From Streptomyces purpureus (GTDB lineage: Bacteria; Actinomycetota; Actinomycetes; Streptomycetales; Streptomycetaceae): a DNA stretch of 64,000 bases. The notes under the pieces were generated by a model. That model had not been told where the DNA came from, made no database searches, and saw only the letters and a list, made by a program, of their open reading frames with translations. The stretch lies in contig NZ_BMQQ01000010.1 of assembly GCF_014648195.1 (NCBI RefSeq), forward strand, positions 49,487 to 113,486. Reading direction: 5' to 3'. This document shows positions 20,746 to 28,955 of this stretch, piece by piece (position 1 is the first letter of the stretch; each line of letters opens with the position of its first letter). Made by a program: the position numbers and the translations under genes.

Positions 20746-21345
20746 TCAGGCCTCGGCGCCCTCAGCGGCCTCGGCAGCCTCACCCTCGGCAGCCGGCTCC
20801 TCGGCCTGCGCGGCCAGAACCTGCAGCACCACGGCGTCGGCGTCCGTCACCAGGACGACGCCGTTCGGCAGGGTCAGGTCCTTCGCCAGCACCGACGAAC
20901 CGGCCTCCAGGCCCTCGACCGACACAGTCACGGCCTCCGGCAGGTGGGTGGCCTCAGCCTCGACGGAGACCGTGTTCAGCACGTGCTCCAGCAGGTTGCC
21001 ACCGGCCGCCAGCTCACCCTCGGCCTGCACCGGAACCTCGACGGTGACCTTCTCGCCGCGCTTCACCAGCAGCAGGTCGACGTGCTCCAGGAAGCCCTTC
21101 AGCGGGTCACGCTGCACAGCCTTCGGGATCGCCAGCTCGTTCGACTTGCCGTCGATGTCCAGGGACAGCAGAACGTTCGGCGTACGCAGCGCCAGCAGCA
21201 GGTCGTGACCCGGCAGGGTCAGGTGCAGCGGGTCGGTACCGTGACCGTACAGAACACCGGGAACCTTGTTGTCGCGGCGGATACGGCGGGCAGCACCCTT
21301 GCCGAACTCGGAACGGGTCTCGGCGGTGATCTTCACCTCGGACAT
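20746..21345 (-). CDS. rplY: 50S ribosomal protein L25/general stress protein Ctc
   Basis: A 199-residue two-domain L25 (TL5/CTC type) that binds 5S rRNA. The N-terminal L25 domain ([30 protein letters not shown]) is followed by the beta-rich C-terminal domain ([19 protein letters not shown]) and an acidic Ala/Glu tail. ATG 21345 has GGAG five bases upstream; an in-frame GTG at 21351 is the alternative. Lies between prs and pth in the usual actinobacterial order. Confidence 0.95.
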   Translation of the reverse strand: MSEVKITAETRSEFGKGAARRIRRDNKVPGVLYGHGTDPLHLTLPGHDLLLALRTPNVLLSLDIDGKSNELAIPKAVQRDPLKGFLEHVDLLLVKRGEKVTVEVPVQAEGELAAGGNLLEHVLNTVSVEAEATHLPEAVTVSVEGLEAGSSVLAKDLTLPNGVVLVTDADAVVLQVLAAQAEEPAAEGEAAEAAEGAEA

Positions 21346-21484
21346 GTGCACTCCTCGTAAGCAGTAACGAATGTGGCTGAGTCACCCGGCCACGACTGGC
21401 CTGCTACGAAGAGCGCGTCGATAACGGACCGCCGCACCCATGGGTACGGCCTCCCTCGCCGAGCAACCTCGCCAGTCTACGCGG

Positions 21485-21522
21485 AAGGCCGCGAGCAACC
21501 CAACTGGATCACTCGCGGCCTT
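21485..21522 (-). terminator. Terminator hairpin after prs
   Basis: AAGGCCGCGAG (21485-21495) and CTCGCGGCCTT (21512-21522) form a perfect 11-bp stem 20 bases after the prs stop. This closes the glmU-prs unit. Confidence 0.7.
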
Positions 21523-21541
21523 ACCAGCACAGAGGAAACGA

Positions 21542-22519
21542 CTAGCCCTGCTCCTCGAAGAGGCTCGTCACCGAACCGTCCTCGAACACCTCACGCACCG
21601 CACGCGCGATCGTCGGCGCGATCGACAGCACCGTGATCTTGTCCAGCTCCAGCGAGCTCGGGTCCGGCAGCGTGTCCGTGAACACGAACTCGCTCACCTT
21701 CGAGTTCTTCAGCCGGTCCGCCGCCGGGCCCGACAGCACACCGTGCGTCGCCGTCACGATGACGTCCTCCGCACCGTGCGCGAAAAGCGCCTCAGCGGCC
21801 GCGCAGATCGTGCCACCCGTGTCGATCATGTCGTCGACCAGGACACACACCCGGCCCTCGACCTCACCGACGACCTCGTGCACGGTCACCTGGTTCGCCA
21901 CGTCCTTGTCACGGCGCTTGTGCACGATCGCCAGCGGCGCGTCCAGCCGGTCGCACCAACGGTCCGCCACCCGCACCCGGCCGGCGTCCGGCGACACGAT
22001 CGTCAGCTTCGAACGGTCCACCTTCGCGCCCACGTAGTCCGCCAGGACCGGAAGCGCGGAGAGGTGGTCCACCGGACCGTCGAAGAAGCCCTGGATCTGG
22101 TCCGTGTGCAGATCGACCGTGAGGATCCGGTCGGCACCCGCCGTCTTCAGCAGATCCGCGATCAGACGCGCCGAGATCGGCTCACGACCACGGTGCTTCT
22201 TGTCCTGACGGGCATAGCCGTACGACGGAATGATCACGGTGATGCTCCGGGCCGACGCCCGCTTCAGCGCATCGATCATGATCAGCTGTTCCATGATCCA
22301 CTTATTGATCGGAGCCGTGTGACTCTGGATCAAGAAGCAGTCCGCGCCACGCGCCGACTCCTGGAAGCGGACGTAGATCTCACCGTTCGCGAAGTCGAAA
22401 GCCTTGGTCGGCACGAGGCCGACACCCAGCTGATGGGCGACCTCCTCGGCCAGCTCGGGGTGGGCGCGGCCGGAGAAGAGCATCAGCTTCTTCTCGCCGG
22501 TCGTCTTGATCCCGGTCAC
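21542..22519 (-). CDS. prs: Ribose-phosphate pyrophosphokinase
   Basis: A 325-residue PRPP synthetase, which makes phosphoribosyl pyrophosphate from ribose-5-phosphate and ATP for nucleotide, His and Trp synthesis. Motifs are FANGEIYVRFQESARG, the flexible loop YARQDKKHRGREPISARL and the PRPP-binding loop CVLVDDMIDTGGTI. GTG 22519 follows GAGGAG at nine bases. Downstream of glmU on the same strand, the widespread glmU-prs arrangement. Confidence 0.97.
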   Translation of the reverse strand: MTGIKTTGEKKLMLFSGRAHPELAEEVAHQLGVGLVPTKAFDFANGEIYVRFQESARGADCFLIQSHTAPINKWIMEQLIMIDALKRASARSITVIIPSYGYARQDKKHRGREPISARLIADLLKTAGADRILTVDLHTDQIQGFFDGPVDHLSALPVLADYVGAKVDRSKLTIVSPDAGRVRVADRWCDRLDAPLAIVHKRRDKDVANQVTVHEVVGEVEGRVCVLVDDMIDTGGTICAAAEALFAHGAEDVIVTATHGVLSGPAADRLKNSKVSEFVFTDTLPDPSSLELDKITVLSIAPTIARAVREVFEDGSVTSLFEEQG

Positions 22520-22668
22520 AGCACTGTCTCCTCAGACGTGTTCTCTGGCCGCGGGTCCCTCGAGCGCGAGCCAGCCGACTGTACGGACCCGGGGATGGCA
22601 CCCCGGACCCCGAGCCGAATTAATGTGCACGTATCACGGTACGCCCAGATCGGCGCACCTGTTTTCGG

Positions 22669-24114
22669 TCAGTCTTCGCCGTTGGCCTGTTCAGCCGCGA
22701 CCTGAGCCGCCTGAGCGGCCGCGCTTCCAGGCCGCTTCCGGGCCACCCAACCCTCGATATTCCGCTGCTGGCCACGGGCGACGGCGAGCGAGCCGGGCGG
22801 CACATCCTTGGTGATCACAGAGCCCGCCGCGGTGTACGCGCCGTCCCCGACCGTGACAGGAGCCACAAACATGTTGTCCGAGCCGGTCCGGCAGTGGGAC
22901 CCGATCGTCGTGTGGTGCTTCTTCTCGCCGTCGTAGTTCACAAAGACACTCGCGGCACCGATGTTCGAGTGATCACCGATCGTCGCGTCACCCACGTACG
23001 ACAGATGCGGCACCTTCGTACCCTCACCGATCGACGCGTTCTTCGTCTCCACGTACGTACCGATCTTGCCCTTGGCACCCAGCCGCGTCCCCGGCCGCAG
23101 ATACGCGAACGGACCCACCGACGCGTCCTCACCGATCACCGCGGAATCGGCGACCGTGTTGTCCACCCGCGCCCCACGGCCCACCGTCGTGTCCCTCAGC
23201 CGGGTGTTCGGACCCACCTCGGCGTCCTCGGCCACATGCGTCGAACCGAGCAGCTGCGTCCCCGGGTGCACAATCGCGTCCCGCTCGAACGTCACCGTCA
23301 CGTCCACCAGCACCGACGCCGGATCCACGACTGTCACACCAGCCGTCATCGCCGCCGTCAGCAGCCGCTCGTTCAGCAGCCGACGGGCCTCCGCGAGCTG
23401 CACACGGTTGTTGATCCCCAGGATCTCCCGGTGATCACCCGCGACCGACGCACCCACCCGGTGCCCCGCCTCCCGCAGGATCCCCAGGACATCGGTGAGG
23501 TACTCCTCGCCCTGGCTGTTGTCCGTACGCACCTTGCCCAGCGCGTCCGCGAGCAGCCGCCCGTCGAAGGCGAAGACCCCGGAGTTGATCTCCCGGATCT
23601 CCCGCTGCTCCGCCGAGGCGTCCTTGTGCTCGACGATCGCCGTGACGGCCCGGGAGGCGTCCCGCACGATCCGGCCGTAACCGGTGGAGTCCGGCACCTC
23701 GGCGGTCAGCACGGTGACGGCGTTGCCGTCGGCGGAGTGGGTGGCGGCGAGGCTCTTCAGCGTCTCCCCGGAGAGGAGAGGCGTGTCACCGCATACGACC
23801 ACGACGGTCCCGTCGGGAGCCTGCCCCAGCTCTTCGAGGGCCATACGAACGGCGTGACCGGTGCCGTTCTGCTCGTGCTGGACGGCGGTGCGGGTGCCCT
23901 CGTAGTACGCGTCGAGATGCCCCTTGACCTGCTCACGGGCGTGCCCGACGACCACGACGAGGTGCTCGGGCCCGAGCTCACGGGCGGCGGAAACGACGTG
24001 TCCGACGAGCGAGCGCCCGCAGATCTCGTGCAGGACCTTGGGGGTCTTCGACTTCATGCGGGTGCCCTCACCCGCTGCGAGGACGACGACGGCTGCCGGG
24101 CGGTTGGCGCTCAC
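22669..24114 (-). CDS. glmU: Bifunctional UDP-GlcNAc pyrophosphorylase/glucosamine-1-phosphate acetyltransferase
   Basis: A 481-residue enzyme that acetylates glucosamine-1-phosphate and couples it to UTP, giving UDP-GlcNAc for the cell wall. The N-terminal uridylyltransferase domain has LAAGEGTRMKSKTPKVLHEI and VVVCGDTPLL. The C-terminal left-handed beta-helix shows hexapeptide repeats and the acetyltransferase segment SYVGDATIGDHSNIGAASVFVNYDG. GTG 24114 fits where family homology begins (SANRPAAVVVLAAG); the open frame before it is not GlmU-like and runs into the tRNA. Upstream of prs. Confidence 0.96.
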   Translation of the reverse strand: MSANRPAAVVVLAAGEGTRMKSKTPKVLHEICGRSLVGHVVSAARELGPEHLVVVVGHAREQVKGHLDAYYEGTRTAVQHEQNGTGHAVRMALEELGQAPDGTVVVVCGDTPLLSGETLKSLAATHSADGNAVTVLTAEVPDSTGYGRIVRDASRAVTAIVEHKDASAEQREIREINSGVFAFDGRLLADALGKVRTDNSQGEEYLTDVLGILREAGHRVGASVAGDHREILGINNRVQLAEARRLLNERLLTAAMTAGVTVVDPASVLVDVTVTFERDAIVHPGTQLLGSTHVAEDAEVGPNTRLRDTTVGRGARVDNTVADSAVIGEDASVGPFAYLRPGTRLGAKGKIGTYVETKNASIGEGTKVPHLSYVGDATIGDHSNIGAASVFVNYDGEKKHHTTIGSHCRTGSDNMFVAPVTVGDGAYTAAGSVITKDVPPGSLAVARGQQRNIEGWVARKRPGSAAAQAAQVAAEQANGED

Positions 24115-24223
24115 GGGAATGCCCTTCGGCTTCGGGTGGTGGACATCCGCAGGATACCGGGGGGTCTCGGGGGTGAAATGAGTGCGGGTCCCGACCGTGG
24201 AGGTCGGGACCCGAACCAAGCAG

Positions 24224-24295
24224 CTCCCCTGCCAGGACTCGAACCTGGAACAAATCATCCAAAGTGACCCGTGTTGCCGATTACACCACAGGGGA
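24224..24295 (-). tRNA. tRNA-Gln (anticodon UUG)
   Basis: The 72-nt minus-strand sequence folds as a cloverleaf. The acceptor is TCCCCTG/CAGGGGA, the anticodon loop CTTTGGA gives anticodon TTG, and the T arm is CCAGGTTCGAGTCCTGG. CCA is not encoded. It lies just upstream of glmU on the same strand. Confidence 0.95.
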
Positions 24296-24324
24296 TAGCT
24301 TACCGGGCCGAAACGGACAATTCG

Positions 24325-25188
24325 TTAGTCCGCTGACCTGGCGGCCTCCACTATGCCGTACCAAGACCCTTCGATGCGACGGTAGAGCTCGGCGCTCTGC
24401 CGTACTTTGACGACGAGGCAGCCTCGGTAGTCGGACCCGGTGTTCTTGCGGACCGTCTTGGGGTTGTGCCTCTTGAGCGTGGTCTTGTTGAAGGCGCTGC
24501 GATCCGCCCCCACGAGCTGCGCCCAGTACTGCTCGGCGCCCTCGACGTCGGCGTTCTCGTGGATCATCACGCAGTACCGGACCAGCCCCCGTTCCACTCC
24601 GAGGAGATCGAGCCAGGCGAGGAAGATCTCGATCATCCCGGGGTCGCTGTTGACGAACGTGACGTTCTCCCGGCGGTCGTAAGGCTTGTCCTTGCTGCCT
24701 TCCGCCCAGTACAGGCCCACACCCAGCAGGAACAGCTCACGGTCCGAGAGGGTGCCTACCTCGCTCGCGGCGGTGCGCTTGGTCGCCTGCCGTTCCTCCT
24801 CGCGTCGCTGCAGCGTGACCTCCCAGCCGCGCTTGGCGATCTCCGACGCCTGCTCGCGGGTCCGCTTCCGCTCCGGCTTCGGCAGATCCCGTACCCACAG
24901 CGAGATCGAACTCTTCGAGCACCCCAGTTCCAGCTGGATCTGGTCGTACGTCTTCCCCTCCCGCCGCAGCTCCCGCGCCCTCTCCCTCAGGTCGTCCTTC
25001 GCGTTCGGGCGCTTCGTCCACTCCGGTGCGGGTTCGCCGTCCAGGAGGCGGTTGAGGATGTCGTTGTTGTCGACGAAGAGGCGGTCGCGGATCTGGCGGC
25101 GGCTGAGGCCTTCGCGGCGCAGGGCGATCGCCTGGCGGCGAAGGCCCTCGAAGTCGGCGTACTTGCCGGTGGTGGAGGTCATGGGCAT
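24325..25188 (-). CDS. HTH protein with putative LAGLIDADG-like endonuclease domain
   Basis: A 287-residue protein beginning 29 bp from tRNA-Gln. It has two N-terminal HTH-like segments (LRREGLSRRQIRDRLFV and RRELRREGKTYDQIQLELG region with CSKSSISLWV), both resembling resolvase-type HTHs, then a basic coiled stretch (about 105-145). The C-terminal half has LFLLGVGLYWAEGSK, TFVNSDPGMIEIFLAWLDLLGV and a later conserved basic part. This pattern (LYWAEG plus N-S-D-P) is reminiscent of degenerate LAGLIDADG-type homing endonuclease domains in actinobacteria. That family call is from memory of the pattern and needs profile confirmation. ATG 25182 is an alternative start; neither has a strong ribosome site. 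Confidence 0.7.
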   Translation of the reverse strand: MPMTSTTGKYADFEGLRRQAIALRREGLSRRQIRDRLFVDNNDILNRLLDGEPAPEWTKRPNAKDDLRERARELRREGKTYDQIQLELGCSKSSISLWVRDLPKPERKRTREQASEIAKRGWEVTLQRREEERQATKRTAASEVGTLSDRELFLLGVGLYWAEGSKDKPYDRRENVTFVNSDPGMIEIFLAWLDLLGVERGLVRYCVMIHENADVEGAEQYWAQLVGADRSAFNKTTLKRHNPKTVRKNTGSDYRGCLVVKVRQSAELYRRIEGSWYGIVEAARSAD

Positions 25189-25337
25189 ACCGTCGTCCGG
25201 AATCCGGACGTCCGGCTCGAAAGCGCGGGCGATTCAGTTGTTCGGGGGATCTCTGCCCGTTTCGAGGGTGAATCGCCATTTTCCGTGCTCCCGTACCCCC
25301 CGGAAAATCGCTCGCCACCGCCCTTAGTCTGGGAGGC

Positions 25338-26672
25338 ATGACCACATCGGGGGCACACCAGGACGCGGCGGGCGTTGCCGCTCGTGGCTGGTGGTGGTGG
25401 GAGCGGCGGCGGAGTGTCGCGTTGGACGTGGGGCTTGGCCTGGTGTCCGCGCTGGAGTGTGCGCTGGAGGGGGTCGGGTTCGCCGATCGGGCCGGGGTGC
25501 CGGTGCCGGTGGGGGTGTTGTTCGGGCTGGTCGTCGGGGCCGTGCTGGTGTTGCGGCGGCGGTGGCCGATCGTCGTGGTGCTCGTGTCGATCGCGGTGAC
25601 GCCGGCCGAGATGGGCTATCTGATGGGCATCGTCGGGCTGTACACGCTCGCGGCGTCCGAGGTGCCCCGGCGGATCATCGCCGCGCTCGCGGGGATGTCG
25701 ATGGTCGCGGTGATGATCGTGACCTTTGTGCGGCTGCGGCAGGACATGGCGGAGGCGGATTTCGACGCCTCCGCGTGGTACGTCCCGCTGGTGTCGGTGA
25801 TCATGACGCTGGGGCTGAACGCGCCGCCTGTGCTGTTCGGTCTGTACATAGGGGCGCGGCGGCGGCTGATGGAGAGTCTGCGGGAGCGGGCGGACAGTCT
25901 TGAGCAGGAGCTGTCGTTGCTGGCGGACCGGGCTGAGCAGCGGGCTCAGTGGGCGCGGCAGGAGGAGCGGACGCGGATCGCGCGGGAGATGCATGACGTG
26001 GTCGCGCACCGGGTGAGTCTGATGGTGGTGCATGCGGCGGCGTTGCAGGCGGTGGCGTTGAAGGATCCGCAGAAGGCGGTGAAGAACGCGGCTCTGGTGG
26101 GTGACATGGGGCGTCAGGCGTTGACGGAGCTGCGGGAGATGTTGGGGGTGCTGCGGGAGGACGCCGGGGGCGCGGGGCAGGTGCGTGGGGTGGCTCCGGT
26201 GCCGTTGGCGGCGGTGGGGATGGCTGCTGCGGCGGCTGCTCAGGCTGCGGCTGATGCGGGTGGGGGCTCTGAGGGGCCGTGTCTGGAGCATGTGGCGGAG
26301 CTGGTGGAGCAGTCGCGGCAGGCCGGCACGGTGGTGGAGCTGGTGGTGATGGGGGAGGCGCGGGTGTATGCGCCGGAGGTGGAGCAGACGGCGTACCGCG
26401 TGGTGCAGGAGGCGCTGACGAATGTGCACAAGCATGCGGCGGGGGCGAAGGTGATTGTTCGGCTGGCGCACCGTGAGGCGGAGGTGGCGATGCAGGTGGA
26501 GAACGGTCCGTCGGACGGGGCGGTGGCGGATGCGGGTCTGCCGAGCGGGGGCAATGGTCTGGTGGGGATGAGGGAGCGGGTGACGGCTCTGGGTGGGGTG
26601 TTTGTGTCGGGGCCGACGGATGCGGGTGGTTTCCGGGTGTCGGCGGTGTTGCCGACGGGTGGGGTTGTCTGA
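25338..26672 (+). CDS. Orphan sensor histidine kinase (NarL/LuxR-partner type)
   Basis: A 444-residue membrane kinase. Residues 25-175 hold about five hydrophobic segments. A coiled region then leads to the HisKA_3 dimerisation motif EERTRIAREMHDVVAHRVSL, with the phospho-accepting His at about 219. An HATPase domain follows with the N box YRVVQEALTNVHKHA and the G box GNGLVGMRERVTALGG. Kinases of this type pair with LuxR-type regulators, but none is adjacent; the nearest two are 13-18 kb upstream. An Ala/Gly-rich spacer of about 50 residues separates the two kinase domains. Confidence 0.9.
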   Translation: MTTSGAHQDAAGVAARGWWWWERRRSVALDVGLGLVSALECALEGVGFADRAGVPVPVGVLFGLVVGAVLVLRRRWPIVVVLVSIAVTPAEMGYLMGIVGLYTLAASEVPRRIIAALAGMSMVAVMIVTFVRLRQDMAEADFDASAWYVPLVSVIMTLGLNAPPVLFGLYIGARRRLMESLRERADSLEQELSLLADRAEQRAQWARQEERTRIAREMHDVVAHRVSLMVVHAAALQAVALKDPQKAVKNAALVGDMGRQALTELREMLGVLREDAGGAGQVRGVAPVPLAAVGMAAAAAAQAAADAGGGSEGPCLEHVAELVEQSRQAGTVVELVVMGEARVYAPEVEQTAYRVVQEALTNVHKHAAGAKVIVRLAHREAEVAMQVENGPSDGAVADAGLPSGGNGLVGMRERVTALGGVFVSGPTDAGGFRVSAVLPTGGVV

Positions 26673-26681
26673 GCCTGGCTG

Positions 26682-27170
26682 TCAGGGGGAGACGAGGCGG
26701 GTGGGCCGGGCCCCGGTGATCAGGGTGGCGAGGGCGGCGTCGATGGTGTTGCCGAGGTACCAGTCGCCGGTGTGGTCGAGGCTGTAGACGCGGCCTTCGG
26801 TGTCGATGGCGAGGACGGCTTGGTGGTCGCCTTCTTCGCCGAGTGGGGCGATTTCGGTGTCGAGTGCGCGTCCGAGGTCGGCGAGGGTGCGGGCGAGGTG
26901 GAGTCCGGCGAGTGGGTCGATGTGGAGGGTGGCGGGGGCGATTTCCCGGCCGGGGCCGGGGGCGGTGATGTGGAGTCCGCCGAATTCGGCCCAGGCTTCG
27001 ACGGCGGCGGGGAAGAGGGTGTGGCGGTGGCCGGCGGGGGAGACATGGGCGCGCAGGGTGTCGGCCCAGTGTTCGGCCTGTTTGATGTCCCAGCGGCCGG
27101 GTTGCCAGCCGGCTTCGCGCAGGGCGGCGTCGACGGCGACGGGGAAGCGTGTGGTGTTGAGGTCGGGCAT
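26682..27170 (-). CDS. SUKH-3 family immunity-type protein
   Basis: A 162-residue protein that matches the SUKH-3 branch of the SMI1/KNR4 superfamily: RFPVAVDAALREAGWQPGRWD at the start, AWAEFGGLHI in the middle and the core VLAIDTEGRVYSLDHTGDWYLGNTIDAALATLI near the C-terminus. SUKH proteins neutralise nuclease or deaminase toxins by binding them. The start at 27170 (MPDLNTTRF) gives the family-length protein. It is 11 bp downstream of the YwqJ-like deaminase gene on the same strand, so the two form a likely toxin-immunity-type pair. It converges on the histidine kinase gene. Confidence 0.85.
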   Translation of the reverse strand: MPDLNTTRFPVAVDAALREAGWQPGRWDIKQAEHWADTLRAHVSPAGHRHTLFPAAVEAWAEFGGLHITAPGPGREIAPATLHIDPLAGLHLARTLADLGRALDTEIAPLGEEGDHQAVLAIDTEGRVYSLDHTGDWYLGNTIDAALATLITGARPTRLVSP

Positions 27171-27181
27171 GGGGGCGGGGT

Positions 27182-27694
27182 TCAGCCGTTCTGGGCGGTG
27201 GGGTCGACGGGGCGTACGCCGAAGTGGGCGAGCATGGCCGTGCAGGAGCGGCAGGGGGCGGCGTAGCTGCCGTGGAGGGGGTCGCCGTCTTCGCGGATGC
27301 GGCGGGCGGTGAGTTTGGCGTGCTTGAGGGAGCGGCGGGCTTCGCCGGGGGTGAGTGGTTTGCGCTGGGCGCGTTTGGAGCGGCCTGCTTCGGTCGCGGT
27401 GAGGTGGCGGGAGAGCAGGATGGCTTCGGGGCAGCGGCCGGTGAAGCGTTCGCGTTGGCCGCTGGTGAGGGTGTCCAGGAAGTCCTGGACGAGGGGGTGC
27501 AGCGGGGGTGGGTGTTCGCCGCGTCCGGCGGTGCAGGTGAGGGTTTCGCCGCGGACGGAGAGTGCTGCTCCTACGGTGGGAAGGATGCCGTCGCGGCGTT
27601 GACGCAGTAAGGGGGCGCGGTTGGGTTCGGCGCTGCTCCAGCTGAGGCGTGGATCGCCTCCGGTATTCGTCGTACCGGCCTGTGCTGCGTGCAT
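27182..27694 (-). CDS. YwqJ-like nucleic-acid/nucleotide deaminase
   Basis: A 170-residue protein with the zinc-deaminase pattern C-P-E at 88-90 (GRCPEAILLSRHL) and P-C-x-x-C at 147-151 (APCRSCTAMLAHFGV). This matches the YwqJ-related deaminase family of polymorphic toxins. There is no signal peptide, PAAR, WXG100/LXG or other export domain, and the deaminase domain fills nearly the whole protein. The start at 27694 (MHAAQAGTT) is chosen because the family-like region begins after it; the longer frame is Pro/His-rich shadow sequence. Followed at 11 bp by its probable SUKH-3 partner. The substrate is unknown. Confidence 0.85.
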   Translation of the reverse strand: MHAAQAGTTNTGGDPRLSWSSAEPNRAPLLRQRRDGILPTVGAALSVRGETLTCTAGRGEHPPPLHPLVQDFLDTLTSGQRERFTGRCPEAILLSRHLTATEAGRSKRAQRKPLTPGEARRSLKHAKLTARRIREDGDPLHGSYAAPCRSCTAMLAHFGVRPVDPTAQNG

Positions 27695-27934
27695 TGTGCG
27701 GTCTTCCCCTCCTACGCAATCCCCCGAGTTGCGGTTACAGCCTGCCAAATGGGGTGGGTCGTGTGGAAGCTGGGGCGCTGAAACGTGTCGTGGGTGTGTC
27801 GTGGGGTGGTGTGGGGGCGTCTTTGGGTCACGTGGCTGTGACGGTTGGTCACGGTGGATGCGGGCCGGGACCGGGCGGCGGGGCACCGCATAGGCTGTGC
27901 GGAACCAGCCAGACGCAGCAGGGGGTCATCCGCC
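27695..27934. other. Divergent promoter region of the SUKH/deaminase cassette
   Basis: A 240-bp gap separates the minus-strand deaminase/SUKH-3 pair from the plus-strand WHH-SUKH gene. No strong palindrome or terminator is seen. It is the only place for promoters that would drive both halves of the cassette. Confidence 0.5.
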
Positions 27935-28948
27935 ATGACGACAGGTCGGCTCGGGCTTGGGGCACCTCCCGGCCCCCAGGGCCGGGGGAATGCCGCGCCA
28001 CCGAACGCGGCCTATGCCGGGCAGGTCGTGCACTTCCCGGATCCGGTCCGGGCGTCCCGGCATCCTAGAGGGGTGCGGGTGGACGAGAACGGCTATCCGG
28101 ATTTCTCGCCGTACGCGCGGGCGGCCGCGGAGATCGCCGATCCTCCGGAGGGGTTCGGTGTGGACGAGTTGCGGCTCACGGATTACGTGTCGGCGAATGC
28201 GGCGCAGCATGGTGCGGGGCATGAGCTGTGGGACACGGTGGCGCCGGTGGCGACGCCGCACGGCTGGACGTGGCATCACGTGGCGGGTACGCGCCGGATG
28301 GAGTTGGTGCCGGTCGAGGTGAAGGCGTTGCTGCGGCATCACGGTGGTGTGGCGACGGCGGCGGTGGATCATGGGAAGCGGGGTACGCGGCCTCTTCAGG
28401 AGACGCGGCCTGCGCATTTCGGTCTGCCGAAGGGGTCGGTTTCTGTCTCCGAGCAGCAGTTGCTGGGGGTGGAGGAGGACCTGGGGTACCGGCTTCCGGG
28501 TGCGTACCGCTCGTTCCTGAAGGCGGCGGGTGGTTGTGCGCCGGTGGGTGTGGCGCTGGATGCCGAGTTGGGGCTGCTGGTGGACCAGCCGTTCTTCACG
28601 GTGCGGGAGCAGGCGGCGGCCAATGACCTGGTGTATGTCAACAAGTGTCTGCGTGATCATCTGACGAAGGACTATCTGGGCGTCGGTTTTGTCCAGGGTG
28701 GGATCCTCGCGGTGAAGGTGAAGGGCGGGGACATCGGCTCGGTGTGGTTCTGTGCGTATGACGATGCGCGGGATCAGGACGGGTGGAGTGTGCAGGAGCG
28801 CGTGGAGCGGTTGTTGCTGCCGTGCGGTGCGGACTTCGACGAGTTCTTGCAACGGCTGGCGGGGAGCCCGCCGGAGCTGGAGACGGTGGCGAACCTGATG
28901 GTTGACGGCGGCTTCGCGCGTGCTGTCCCGGTTTTGGACGAGGGGTGA
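27935..28948 (+). CDS. WHH-type nuclease domain fused to a SUKH (SMI1/KNR4) domain
   Basis: A 337-residue fusion starting at ATG 27935. Residues about 48-150 resemble the HNH/EndoVII 'WHH' nuclease fold of polymorphic toxins: GYPDFSPYA, then TWHHV (W113, H114, H115), MELVPVEV and RHHGGVA (H135, H136). Residues about 170-310 form a SMI1/KNR4 (SUKH-1-like) domain: VEEDLGYRLPGAYRSFLKAAGGCAP ... FVQGGILAVKVKGGDIGSVWFCAYDD. Toxins and SUKH immunity proteins are normally separate; here both domains are in one chain and no export signal is seen. The next gene follows at 7 bp, so they form an operon. Confidence 0.8.
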   Translation: MTTGRLGLGAPPGPQGRGNAAPPNAAYAGQVVHFPDPVRASRHPRGVRVDENGYPDFSPYARAAAEIADPPEGFGVDELRLTDYVSANAAQHGAGHELWDTVAPVATPHGWTWHHVAGTRRMELVPVEVKALLRHHGGVATAAVDHGKRGTRPLQETRPAHFGLPKGSVSVSEQQLLGVEEDLGYRLPGAYRSFLKAAGGCAPVGVALDAELGLLVDQPFFTVREQAAANDLVYVNKCLRDHLTKDYLGVGFVQGGILAVKVKGGDIGSVWFCAYDDARDQDGWSVQERVERLLLPCGADFDEFLQRLAGSPPELETVANLMVDGGFARAVPVLDEG

Positions 28949-28955
28949 GCGCTCG

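Noticed and set aside
24200..24330. An integrase attachment site at tRNA-Gln
   Set aside because: I saw no direct repeat of the tRNA 3' end and no integrase gene in the window.
24200..25340. A replication origin at the composition switch
   Set aside because: No DnaA-box cluster or dnaA/dnaN/gyrB genes are present; the neighbours are glmU and tRNA-Gln.
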